In this document: positions 17,433-25,524 of the stretch, one piece after another | Position numbering within the stretch: the first letter of the stretch is position 1 | Layout of the letters: the number at the start of each line of letters is the position of its first letter | The notes under the pieces: generated by a model | What the model was told of the DNA's origin: nothing | Database searches by the model: none | Seen by the model: the letters and a program-made list of their open reading frames with translations, nothing else | Source of the DNA: Deltaproteobacteria bacterium | GTDB lineage: Bacteria; Desulfobacterota; Desulfarculia; Adiutricales; Adiutricaceae | DNA: 39,225 bases | Assembly: GCA_031269825.1 (NCBI GenBank) | Contig: JAISYP010000065.1 | Coordinates: 1 to 39,225 of the forward strand | Direction: 5' to 3' | Made by a program: the position numbers and the translations under genes

Positions 17433-17681
17433 AGATTCCTCCAATATAAAGCCAAAAACTATACAAACCAGCCATTTAAACTTAAAGTGAATTTTTAAAA
17501 CCAACCGTCACGCCTAAATTCGCTCAAAAGGTTCGCCACATATTCGCCCAAGAAGTCAAAATCGTCAGCCCTCCCCAAAAGGCCACGTCTGGCCCTTACC
17601 CAGCTAGCCTCAAATACGCTACCAAAAAAGCTAAAAATCGCGCGCGCGGTTGACTAATTATATTATAGTATTCGGAAAATA
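17433..17681. promoter_or_regulatory. Divergent control region between ZraP-like and ZraS-like genes
   Basis: 249 nt carry the promoters of two divergent genes. On the plus strand TTGACT at 17650-17655 is followed by AT-rich TATTATAG, but the spacing does not fit a standard sigma70 promoter. I looked for a sigma54-type GG/GC pair, expected for Zra systems, and saw none that is convincing. Confidence 0.35.
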
Positions 17682-19970
17682 ATGACAACCGCCAAGGCCA
17701 GCGACCAGCTGGACGCGCGGTCTATGGATACTTTTTACCCTGTTGAGCCCATGATAAGGCTATTTTGGACACTGTTTATGGAAAGATTCCAAGAAAAAGA
17801 AGACGTCTTCCGCTTACCCAGATGGCTATTGGCCGTTTTGGTGACTGGGGTGATGGGCCTAGCTTTTTTGATGGCCCAAAGAGATTTTGGTCGCGAAAGC
17901 CTGTATTTGGAAGAACTGTATGTCCAAAAAGGCGAAGTTCTGCTCCGAAGTCTAACCACGGCCATGCGTCTAGGTTGGACCAAAGGGATGTCGCGAGAGA
18001 ACCTGGCCGCTTTTAACGATCATCTTGAAAGCGAGGAAGTGTTCGCCTTAGTGATCACCGATGTCCAGGGCCGTCTAGTCTCCAGTTCCGTGGATTCAAG
18101 CCTAATGACCTTGGAGGCCTTTAAATCTCCCGACGCTCCCACCAGTTTCCAGAAACCGCCCATGGAACCGCACCGACTAGTCAGCGCCCAACCGGATGGC
18201 AAAAAAGTATTTTGGGTCTATCGGCCACTATGGTTCACTTTTCAGCCCTCCCAGCCCCAAACCCATCGCCGCCGCGATCGACCCACTAATGACCGCCGTG
18301 GCCAACCAGCCCCTGATGATAAAACCAACGCTAACGAGACGACCGAGGCTAGCCCAAACGAGCCCGCCCAAACCACCCCCCAAGCTCCACCGGCTCTGGA
18401 CGGAACCGACTTAATCCACCCCAGCCTCCCCACCAGCCCCACTGGCCAGGCGCCTTTAATTTTTGAGGCCACCCCAGCGGAAACCGAGATCGCGACGCGA
18501 CCATCGAGCTCTTCCCCACTCCCCCTTGGCCGAGACGACGCGGCCGAAGACCCAGGGCTCCCATTGGATAACTTGAGCGCCCCGGAAAAGGATCCAGCCG
18601 ACGAACTACCCTCCGACGCCCTACCCCGTAAAAGGTGGTGGCAGATTGAGACGGTCGCCACGCCCACTCGCGCGACTTGGCCCGAAAATCTGGGTGACTG
18701 GTCCAAAGGCCTGTACTGCTGGGTCGGATTTGACATGGCCCCGTTTGAGGCGGCCGAGCGCACGGGCCGTTTAAACTCCTTGATGTTCATTGGCCTATTG
18801 GGGGCGGCGAGCCTGGGCGGCATGCTAGCCCTCTTCTGGGCTTATAACTATCGACTGTCCAGGCGCCTTTATCAAGACACCAACGCCATGGCCTCCGAAC
18901 TCATCGCGCGTTTGCCGGTGGGTTTGATCTTAAACGATCCCCAGGGGTTGGTCACCTTGGTTAATCAAGCGGCCTTAAATTTAACTGGCCTAAAAAAGGA
19001 AGAAATCTTAGGTCATGATCTGGGCCATTTAACCAATGGGGCTTTTCCAACGGACGACGATCTGACTGGCTTGGAAATGGATCTGCGCTTTAACCACGGC
19101 CTTAGCCAAAGGTTATCGCTAACTTGCGGCCCAGTCACTAGCTCTGGGGGCGAAAAACTGGGGCGGGTCATTGTCATGATCGACGTGGGCGAATTGAGTC
19201 GGTTAAAAGAGGAATTGGAAAGAAAACATCGCCTGGCCTCCTTAGGCGGCATGGCGGCGGGTTTGGCCCACGAAATCCGTAATCCCTTAGGCGCCATTAA
19301 AGGGCTAACCCAACACCTGATGACTAACCTGGCTCAAGTCGACCCCAATGTCCATGAGGCTTTAGAAGTGATGCTCATCAGCGTTGACCGGTTGGAAAGA
19401 ACCATCACCGATTTTCTGGATTACGCCAAACCCACGGAATTGCGTACCCAACCGATGAGCCTAGCCCCCTTTTTGCGGCGCCTCCACGATTTGGTCGGTC
19501 ATGACGCGCGAAGTCAAAACGCCCGTTTATCCCTGGAACTACCGGAGCGAGAAGCCTTGGTCATGGCCGACGATGGCCGTTTGGCTCAGGCCTTCTTAAA
19601 TCTATACTTAAACGCCATCCAGGCGGCGCCCCCCCAGGATGGTTTGTTAACGGTGCGGCTAAAAATCACCCGCGACAAAGCCATCATTACCTTAGCCGAC
19701 AATGGCCCAGGGTTTGGGTCGGATCAACTGGCCCAGCCGTTTGTGCCCTATTTCACCAGTAAATCCAAAGGCAGCGGCCTAGGTCTAGCCTTGGTCAAAA
19801 AAATCATCGAGGCCCACCAAGGCGACGTGACTTTAAGTAACCAAACCGGAGGCGGGGCGCTAGTGACCGTGGTTCTGCCTTTAAAAAACGCCCCGCCCAA
19901 AGTCCAGGCCAATGACCGATCCGCCTCGCCTAACGGGCCAATTTTAGCCGACGGCCAGTTGGCCAATTAG
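17682..19970 (+). CDS. ZraS-like membrane sensor histidine kinase with a long periplasmic insert
   Basis: A 762-residue kinase. TM1 is at about residues 47-65 and TM2 at about 365-390; between them a PDC-like periplasmic sensor is split by a disordered, Pro/Thr/Glu/Asp-rich insert (about 188-318). The motif CWVGFDMAPFEAAER just before TM2 resembles ZraS. A PAS domain (about 405-500) is followed by the HisKA H-box LAHEIRNPLGAIKG (phospho-His530), N-box NLYLNAIQAA, G1 DNGPGFG and G2 GSGLGLALVKK. Together these make an NtrB/ZraS-class kinase. No response regulator is adjacent: the next gene is a PTS component with its own promoter. Other in-frame ATGs at 17724 and 17751 are possible starts, since only a weak GGA precedes 17682. 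Confidence 0.88.
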   Translation: MTTAKASDQLDARSMDTFYPVEPMIRLFWTLFMERFQEKEDVFRLPRWLLAVLVTGVMGLAFLMAQRDFGRESLYLEELYVQKGEVLLRSLTTAMRLGWTKGMSRENLAAFNDHLESEEVFALVITDVQGRLVSSSVDSSLMTLEAFKSPDAPTSFQKPPMEPHRLVSAQPDGKKVFWVYRPLWFTFQPSQPQTHRRRDRPTNDRRGQPAPDDKTNANETTEASPNEPAQTTPQAPPALDGTDLIHPSLPTSPTGQAPLIFEATPAETEIATRPSSSSPLPLGRDDAAEDPGLPLDNLSAPEKDPADELPSDALPRKRWWQIETVATPTRATWPENLGDWSKGLYCWVGFDMAPFEAAERTGRLNSLMFIGLLGAASLGGMLALFWAYNYRLSRRLYQDTNAMASELIARLPVGLILNDPQGLVTLVNQAALNLTGLKKEEILGHDLGHLTNGAFPTDDDLTGLEMDLRFNHGLSQRLSLTCGPVTSSGGEKLGRVIVMIDVGELSRLKEELERKHRLASLGGMAAGLAHEIRNPLGAIKGLTQHLMTNLAQVDPNVHEALEVMLISVDRLERTITDFLDYAKPTELRTQPMSLAPFLRRLHDLVGHDARSQNARLSLELPEREALVMADDGRLAQAFLNLYLNAIQAAPPQDGLLTVRLKITRDKAIITLADNGPGFGSDQLAQPFVPYFTSKSKGSGLGLALVKKIIEAHQGDVTLSNQTGGGALVTVVLPLKNAPPKVQANDRSASPNGPILADGQLAN

Positions 19971-19986
19971 GCCCTTTTGATTTTTT

Positions 19987-20031
19987 TTGCCATTTTTTAA
20001 AAGTTTTTGTATAATAGCTCCAGATCTGGAG
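19987..20031 (+). promoter_or_regulatory. Strong sigma70 promoter with palindromic operator candidate for the PTS genes
   Basis: TTGCCA (19987-19992), a 17-nt spacer and a perfect TATAAT (20010-20015). Starting two bases after the -10 box is a perfect 14-bp palindrome CTCCAGATCTGGAG (20018-20031), which would cover the transcription start. That placement is typical of a repressor operator; no repressor gene is nearby. Confidence 0.72.
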
Positions 20032-20062
20032 GAGATAAATCCCAGTCATCTGGATTATTATC

Positions 20063-20108
20063 TTGACCCAGGAGCTTTCTCCTCAATATATTTAGCTCTC
20101 TAGGTCAA
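20063..20108 (+). promoter_or_regulatory. Nested hairpin in the 5' leader of the PTS transcript
   Basis: Outer arms TTGACC (20063-20068) and GGTCAA (20103-20108) enclose an inner perfect hairpin AGGAG-CTTT-CTCCT (20070-20083). The inner 5' arm contains a Shine-Dalgarno-like AGGAG not followed by a start codon. It lies in a leader of about 165 nt before the IID gene. I do not recognise a known riboswitch. Confidence 0.5.
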
Positions 20109-20186
20109 AGTTTCGGCGGCCAATATTTATTTCCTAAAGGCCAACGTCTTGATGGCCTACTATTATCTACTATTATAGGATACGCG

Positions 20187-20981
20187 GTGGCCATGGTCGA
20201 CGCCTCCCGGCTCCGGCTAAGTTGGACAACTCTACTGGCCGTGGCCATAAAATCTTTGTTCTTGGAAGCCTCCTGGAACTTGGTCGGCCAACAGAATATT
20301 GGCTACGCGGCCGCGGTCAGCCCGGCCCTTCAACGCTTTTACCACGATCGCCCAGAAGATCTGGCCGAAGCCCGGCTCCGAGCTTTAAGATTTTTCAACA
20401 CCAATCCCACGTTTAGTGGTTTGGTCATTGGAGCGGCCTTGAAACTAGAGGAAAACCTCGCCCAAGGCCTCATCCCGGAACGGCAAGCCTCGCTAATTGT
20501 CAGTTCCTTGGCTTCGGCTTTAGCCGCCCAGGGGGATCTACTGTTTTGGCAGGCCTGGCTACCGTTTTGCGCCCTTTTGGGCTTTGGCTTGACTTGGCTG
20601 TCCCTGGCCACGGGCTCCGTCACCTGGGCGCCACTTCTCATTCCGATTCTTTTCTGCGCTTTAGCCTGGCCCGTTCGGCTGGGTGGGATATTTTACGGTT
20701 ATCGACTTGGCCCGCTAGTTCACCAGGTGGTTAAACGCTTTTACGTCTCCCAGATCGCCCAGTGGGTCAAACGTTTAACGGTTTTTTTGACTGGTTTTTT
20801 AACTATTTTCGCCTTAAAAACCTTTTCCTCGGCCAATTTGGCCAAGGAACTAGCGGCCGTGGCCGTGGTGACCTTGATCTTATTTATAACTTTGGGGCAA
20901 AGACTTTGGCCGGGTTTAGGTTCCAAAGCTTTTTATCTGTTGATTGTCCTCGGTCTAGCCTTAACGACGTTGGTTATTTGA
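20187..20981 (+). CDS. PTS mannose-family IID component
   Basis: A 264-residue integral membrane protein of the mannose/fructose/sorbose PTS IID family. The N-terminus (SLFLEASWNLVGQQNIGYA) and the PALQRFYHDRPEDLAEARLRALRFFNTNP segment are characteristic. The C-terminal half is hydrophobic with several membrane segments. GTG 20187 has AGGA at 6 nt; an ATG two codons later is the alternative. IID normally works with IIA, IIB and IIC, none of which is encoded here, but IID followed by HPr and enzyme I is the usual 3' end of the deltaproteobacterial PTS operon. Whether it still transports sugar or plays a regulatory role cannot be judged. Confidence 0.88.
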   Translation: MAMVDASRLRLSWTTLLAVAIKSLFLEASWNLVGQQNIGYAAAVSPALQRFYHDRPEDLAEARLRALRFFNTNPTFSGLVIGAALKLEENLAQGLIPERQASLIVSSLASALAAQGDLLFWQAWLPFCALLGFGLTWLSLATGSVTWAPLLIPILFCALAWPVRLGGIFYGYRLGPLVHQVVKRFYVSQIAQWVKRLTVFLTGFLTIFALKTFSSANLAKELAAVAVVTLILFITLGQRLWPGLGSKAFYLLIVLGLALTTLVI

Positions 20982-21007
20982 GCCCAATCCATTAAAAAGG
21001 AGCGCGC

Positions 21008-21055
21008 GTGGTTTCCGAAGATCCACAGCGATCGACGAAAGCCCCTGGCAAATGA
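21008..21055 (+). CDS. 15-codon leader ORF overlapping the HPr start
   Basis: GTG at 21008 has the best Shine-Dalgarno in the neighbourhood (AAAAAGGAG, ending 5 nt upstream) and encodes VVSEDPQRSTKAPGK. It then ends at TGA 21053-21055, which overlaps the HPr ATG as ATGA. The HPr start itself has no ribosome-binding site, so HPr is probably translated by coupling to this mini-ORF. It might alternatively be the frameshifted original N-terminus of HPr. Confidence 0.55.
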   Translation: MVSEDPQRSTKAPGK

Positions 21056-21357
21056 GAGACACACAGACTTTACCATCACATGAGCCAAAAGCTATTACCT
21101 CACAAGCCACCATTAAAAACCGCTATGGCCTACACGCTAGGGCCGCCGCCAAATTGGTCAAAGCGGCCGAGCCATTTAAGGCGGAATTAACTATGACCAA
21201 AGACGATTACCCGGCCGATATCCGCAGTCTTCTATCCCTTTTAAGTTTGGGGTGTTCGTGTAACAGCCAGGTGACCTTGACCGCCTCCGGGGAAGACGCC
21301 CCGGCCGCTCTCTCAGCTATCCTGGCCATCATTAATGACCGTTTTGGGGAAGATTAA
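21052..21357 (+). CDS. ptsH: Phosphocarrier protein HPr
   Basis: A 101-residue HPr, slightly longer than the usual 85-90 because of about 12 extra N-terminal residues. The active-site motif NRYGLHARAAAKLVK gives phospho-His28. The regulatory serine is present as Ser59 in ADIRSLLSLLSLG, spaced 31 residues from the His as in canonical HPr, so HPr kinase control is possible in principle. It accepts phosphate from enzyme I, encoded 73 nt downstream, and passes it to EII proteins. The ATG lacks its own Shine-Dalgarno and overlaps the stop of a small leader ORF. Confidence 0.93.
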   Translation: MRDTQTLPSHEPKAITSQATIKNRYGLHARAAAKLVKAAEPFKAELTMTKDDYPADIRSLLSLLSLGCSCNSQVTLTASGEDAPAALSAILAIINDRFGED

Positions 21358-21430
21358 ACCTAAATCGGCGCCGCTCAAAGGACTTTGGGCGGTTGTTTGG
21401 CCACCCAACCTTAATAAAGGGGTCACTCTT

Positions 21431-23224
21431 ATGAACCTGCCTCCGCCTTTTGTGCCAAAGGGGGCTGTTTTCAGAGGGATTGGAGTTGGACAGGGAATCG
21501 CTATTGGGCCAGCGCATATCATTAGCGCCACCAACATCCGCGTTCACCGCTATAAACTAACTGACCAACGCATGGTCGAAAAAGAGCTTGGCCGCCTCAG
21601 CCAGGCTTTGGCCAAAATCGAAGACCAGTACGCCCAAGCCAAAAACAACTTGCCCACTCAATTAAGTAGCCAGGCCAGCGTTTTTGACGCCCTCACCGTT
21701 TTGCTCCATGATCCTACCCTAATTAAATCCGTGGATAAGAAGATCCGCTCTGACTTAATCAACGCCGAAGCCGCGGTCGATGACGCCATTCGCGAAATAT
21801 GCGCCCTCTTGTCTCGTATTGACGACCCCCATATCCGCAGCCGTTTAACGGACATTGAGCAACTTGGCCACGCCCTGATCGCGGCCATGCGCGGGGACGC
21901 CTATGACGCCCAGCCCATCTTTGAGGTCGGCTGCGTTCTAGCGGCCGCGGACATGAGCCCAGCCGAGATCGCCTCGCTCCCAATCGGTCAACTGGCCGGC
22001 CTCATCACGGAAAACGGCTCCGTCACCTCGCACGCGGCTTTAATAGCTCAAGCCATTGGGTTACCCACGGTTATGGGGGCCACGGATATTCTCAAAATCT
22101 TAGAGCATGGCGACACTTTGATTGTGGACGCCCGAGAAGGGCACATCATCCGCAACCCCGACGAGGACGCCATAAAATTTTACCAAACTAGCCAAAGAAC
22201 CATTGAAGACCACCAAGTGGAGATTGTCCGGAGCGCTCATCTGCCCGCCATCACCTTGGATGACCATCAAGTGGGCGTGTTCGGTAACTTGGAGCTAGTC
22301 GAGGAACTACCGGCCATCATCGCCAATGGCGGGGAAGGGATTGGTCTGTATCGAACGGAGTTTTTGTACATGACGCGGGTGGAGTGGCCCACGGAAGAAG
22401 AATTATTTGAGGTCTACCGCCGGGTAGTGGCCTCGGCTTACCCCAGGCCCGTCACGATTAGAACTTTGGATTTGGGGGCGGACAAGATTCTCGCCGTCAG
22501 CGACACCGAGGGGGCGAGCCAGAACCAAGCCTTAGGCCTTAGGGCCATTCGTTTTTGCTTAAAAAACCTCGACGTCTTTCGCGCCCAATTAAGAGCCATT
22601 TTCCGGGCTTCGGCCCATGGCCAAACCCGGGTCATGCTGCCAATGATCTCGAGCCTAGACGAGGTCAGAAAAGCCAAGGAACTCATCCAAGAGACCAAGC
22701 GGGAACTGGCCAAAGAAGGCCATAAATTCGCTGACCAGGTGCCCGTGGGCCTGATGATCGAGGTGCCCGCGGCCGTGATTTTGATTGATGAGCTGGCCAA
22801 AGAAGCCGATTTTCTGTCCATTGGCACCAATGATCTCATCCAGTACACTCTGGCCCTGGATCGGGGTAACCCCGAAGTGCTGGATCTTTATCAACCCTTC
22901 CACCCCTCCATCCTGCGCATGATCAAAAAAGTCATTGACGTGGGCCAATCCCTGGGCGTGTCCGTGTCCGTCTGCGGCGACATGGCGGCCACGCCTCTGT
23001 CCGCGCCGTTGTTGGTGGGGTTTGGGGCTGACACGCTATCCATGCCTTTTGGCGTCATTCCTTTCATTAAAAGGCTTTTAAGGATGTCCTTTTTTGAGGA
23101 GATGCGGGAAATCGCTAACGAAACATTGAAGGCTAAAACGGCCGATGAGGCTCTAGCGTTTATTAAATCGAACCTACGGATTAATAAATCGGAGTTTTTC
23201 CGGGGTTTTCGCGTGGCTCGCTGA
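21431..23224 (+). CDS. ptsI: PTS enzyme I (phosphoenolpyruvate-protein phosphotransferase)
   Basis: 597 residues from ATG 21431, chosen because AAAGGGG lies 8 nt upstream and residues after it match enzyme I (FRGIGVGQGIAIGPA); the longer frame from 21335 overlaps HPr and adds unrelated residues. The phospho-His is His201 in NGSVTSHAALIAQAIGLPTVMG; the first glycine of the usual GGxTSH is Asn here. The PEP-binding barrel shows GIGLYRTEFLYM, IRTLDLGADK, MLPMISSLDEV, SIGTNDLIQYTLALDRGN and the catalytic Cys in VSVCGDMAA. It phosphorylates HPr, encoded immediately upstream. A strong hairpin follows the stop codon by 10 nt. Confidence 0.96.
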   Translation: MNLPPPFVPKGAVFRGIGVGQGIAIGPAHIISATNIRVHRYKLTDQRMVEKELGRLSQALAKIEDQYAQAKNNLPTQLSSQASVFDALTVLLHDPTLIKSVDKKIRSDLINAEAAVDDAIREICALLSRIDDPHIRSRLTDIEQLGHALIAAMRGDAYDAQPIFEVGCVLAAADMSPAEIASLPIGQLAGLITENGSVTSHAALIAQAIGLPTVMGATDILKILEHGDTLIVDAREGHIIRNPDEDAIKFYQTSQRTIEDHQVEIVRSAHLPAITLDDHQVGVFGNLELVEELPAIIANGGEGIGLYRTEFLYMTRVEWPTEEELFEVYRRVVASAYPRPVTIRTLDLGADKILAVSDTEGASQNQALGLRAIRFCLKNLDVFRAQLRAIFRASAHGQTRVMLPMISSLDEVRKAKELIQETKRELAKEGHKFADQVPVGLMIEVPAAVILIDELAKEADFLSIGTNDLIQYTLALDRGNPEVLDLYQPFHPSILRMIKKVIDVGQSLGVSVSVCGDMAATPLSAPLLVGFGADTLSMPFGVIPFIKRLLRMSFFEEMREIANETLKAKTADEALAFIKSNLRINKSEFFRGFRVAR

Positions 23225-23234
23225 TCATAACTAG

Positions 23235-23261
23235 CTTGACCGGGCTAGCCGCCCGGTCAAG
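23235..23261 (+). terminator. Strong hairpin after the PTS genes
   Basis: A perfect 11-bp stem CTTGACCGGGC / GCCCGGTCAAG around a TAGCC loop, 10 nt after the ptsI stop. The T-rich stretch (GATTTTTTAT) is about 18 nt further on, so it may be an imperfect intrinsic terminator or a 3'-end stabilising structure. Confidence 0.7.
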
Positions 23262-23814
23262 CCGGGTTCATCGCGTTTGATTTTTTATAGAAGTTAATAT
23301 GATTAAATTAAATTTAATGTATCTTATTACGCTTTAAATAGATTTAATATTATTAAATTATAGTTTTGGCGAAGCGTTCGGCTCTTGGCCGGTCGTTATT
23401 TTTTTAATTGTAGGCTTGGAATGAGTTAAATTATCCAGCTTTAGAAAGATTTCGTCCTCAGGCTGAGAAAAAAAGCCAGTCAAGGGGGGTTAGAAAAAAA
23501 GACCGACCAAGGAAAGAAAAAATTGTTCGCCCCTTCTTCGCCCGATAAAAATACCTAAATGATATCTACAATAACTAAAAAAGTTAAAAAATATATAACT
23601 AAGTTTTTATAAAAATCGCGAATAACTATTGGGACGATCTGGGAATTAGCGGCTATTGATGGATTTGACTGGGAAAATCTAGTATCCTTTCTAAGCGAAA
23701 TCTGAGGTAATTTGTTAAGTCATCCTTGGGTTTTGAATTTTTCCTTATTTTCCGTCACTAGTCGGACGTGGCGACTTAAGTCCTTAAACCAGTGGTCGCC
23801 TAAAGAGGTTTCCT
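23262..23814. other. AT-rich intergenic region before the MipA-like gene
   Basis: No gene seen. Two similar purine-rich stretches, GAAAAAAAGCCAGTCAAGG (about 23466) and GAAAAAAAGACCGACCAAGG (about 23492), form an imperfect direct repeat. The decamer CTATTGATGG at 23653-23662 recurs in other noncoding parts of the window. Confidence 0.45.
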
Positions 23815-24684
23815 ATGCCCTACGCCAGCTCCTTAACGCGGGCTTGTCGTCGCCTAAAGTTTTTTTGGCTCGCCTGGATCTTCGCTATTAGCCTAACCTT
23901 GGTCGGGGCCCCTTTGTTAATGGCCCAACCGACCGAAAACCTGGAATTAGGCCGCCAAGCGGCCACCGCCGAGCCACCTCAAGGGTCAGCCGCCAATCAA
24001 TTAAAAGTTTCCCTGGGCGTGGGCTTAGTCTCGACTCCCGAGTTTGAGGGCTCCGATAAATATGAGATCCGGCCCATACCGGTTATTGAGCTCGGCTATG
24101 ACCGGGTTTTCCTGTCTATGTCCAATGGCTTAGGCGTTCGGGTCATTGACAACGACCTCTGGACATTGTCCCCTTCCATCCTCTATTGGTCGGGACGTGA
24201 CGAGGACGATAGCGATCGCTTAAACGGTCTGGGGGATGTTGACGGCGCTTTGGCCGCCGGGGTCACGCTCAGTTATCACCCAGGGGATTTTTCCTTGTTT
24301 TTCAAAGGTTACCACGGCCTCGGCTCGAATGAGGGGTTGACCTTGGAAGTGGGGGCGGCCTTAACCAGGAGCTTGATGGAAGATTTTACCCTGTCGGCCG
24401 AGCTATCCACCATGTTCGCCAATGAGGATTTTAACCAGAAATTTTTTGGCGTCACCGCCCAACAAGCCGCCCGCTCCCTTTACCAGCCCTATCAGGCCGA
24501 TTCAGGCTTTAAACACGTGGCTCTGGGTGGAACCTTAAGTTACAGCCTAACCCAATCCATTAATATAGGGCTTTTTGGGGAATACAAACTTTTAACTGGC
24601 CCCGCCGCGGACTCGCCCATAGTGGCTCAAGGCTCCAAAAACCAGATCTCTTCGGGCTTAATGCTGGGTTTTAACTTACGATAA
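23815..24684 (+). CDS. MipA/OmpV family outer-membrane protein
   Basis: A 289-residue beta-barrel protein. A 38-residue signal region (hydrophobic FFWLAWIFAISLTLVGAPLLM, cleavage probably after LLMA) is followed by the family's first strands VSLGVGLVSTPEFEGSDKYEIRPIPVIELGY, then VFLSMSNGLGVRVID. Alternating-residue strands continue to the end (ISSGLMLGFNLR). The final residue is Arg, not the usual aromatic, though Phe is fourth from the end. MipA was described as a scaffold for murein-synthesising proteins; other members are porin-like or used as surface antigens. AAAGAGGT precedes the ATG by 9-10 nt. It stands alone, between two long intergenic regions. Confidence 0.88.
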   Translation: MPYASSLTRACRRLKFFWLAWIFAISLTLVGAPLLMAQPTENLELGRQAATAEPPQGSAANQLKVSLGVGLVSTPEFEGSDKYEIRPIPVIELGYDRVFLSMSNGLGVRVIDNDLWTLSPSILYWSGRDEDDSDRLNGLGDVDGALAAGVTLSYHPGDFSLFFKGYHGLGSNEGLTLEVGAALTRSLMEDFTLSAELSTMFANEDFNQKFFGVTAQQAARSLYQPYQADSGFKHVALGGTLSYSLTQSINIGLFGEYKLLTGPAADSPIVAQGSKNQISSGLMLGFNLR

Positions 24685-24727
24685 AGGCTAACCCAGCGCG
24701 AAAACCTTTAGCTAAATGGTTCCCTCA

Positions 24728-24780
24728 GAGGGTTCCCAGGGCCAGTTAGTCGGCCTTATTGACCCAGCCTGGGAGCCCTC
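24728..24780 (+). terminator. Long hairpin downstream of the MipA-like gene
   Basis: Arms GAGGGTTCCCAGG (24728-24740) and CCTGGGAGCCCTC (24768-24780) pair over 13 bp with one G-T wobble around a 27-nt loop, 43 nt past the stop. There is no clean T-run, so it may stabilise the 3' end instead of terminating transcription. Confidence 0.55.
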
Positions 24781-25524
24781 TAGGTCAAGCTAGCCTTCTG
24801 GTTTTGGCTAGAGCCGGCTGGATTGTTGGGGTTAACCCACCCGCGCCTGGCCCTATCGCGCTCAGAGCGCCAGGGAGTTTTGGCTTCAATATAACCACAA
24901 AAGCTAACGAAATTATTTGACAAATTCGCTGAAAATCCAGAAAAAATTCTAGATGTACAATAAAAATAGGCCATTCGCTCCTGTAGGATTTCTATTAAAA
25001 ACACATATTAACTTCTTAACTTATGGATTTTCTTTGTTTTTTTTAGCTGTAAATTTTTCTTGACACCCGACCAAAAAACTGACAAAATTCTTATCTCTTG
25101 ATTCGCTTAGCTTTGGCTGTGGCGTTTATATTAGTTTTTAACTTATCAGCGATTTTTTTCCGTTCAAGTCCGCTAGAGGCCTAGCTGGCCTTAAGTTATT
25201 TTTGGGGAATTGGGCTTTTTCGCGGTCATGGCTCAACCCCTGAAGCGCTTTTGTTTTTGGTTTTCCTCTTTAAGACAGTTTGGACGAGTTTAACTCAATT
25301 TGACCGCGCGGCCTGGGCTTATCATAATCTATTATATATTTATATTTTAGACGCCCATCAGGCTTATCCCAAAATACGCCGCCAAACCCGCTTTTGGTCA
25401 TTGGTTCTTTTAGCCATGACCTTAAGGCCCCCACCAATTCTTCCTAAGACGGTCGAAGGAGTTTTTCGCCCAATCAGGATGAAATATTTAATAGGGGGAC
25501 GGTTTATTGCTTAGGAGAACCGCG
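24781..25524. other. Intergenic region upstream of the lipoprotein gene
   Basis: No supported gene. A TTGACA (25060-25065) with a CAAAAT 17 nt downstream (25083-25088) is a possible weak promoter for the lipoprotein, leaving a leader of more than 400 nt. A plus-strand open frame at 25251-25514 has no recognisable family and overlaps the ribosome-binding site of the lipoprotein gene. Confidence 0.45.

Noticed and set aside
18242-18823. A 193-codon minus-strand gene inside the histidine kinase
   Set aside because: It is the antisense frame of the low-complexity Pro/Thr/Ala-rich insert, with no start signal.
25251-25514. An 87-codon gene upstream of the NlpC/P60 lipoprotein
   Set aside because: Overlaps the lipoprotein's ribosome-binding site, has no recognisable domain and no convincing translation start.
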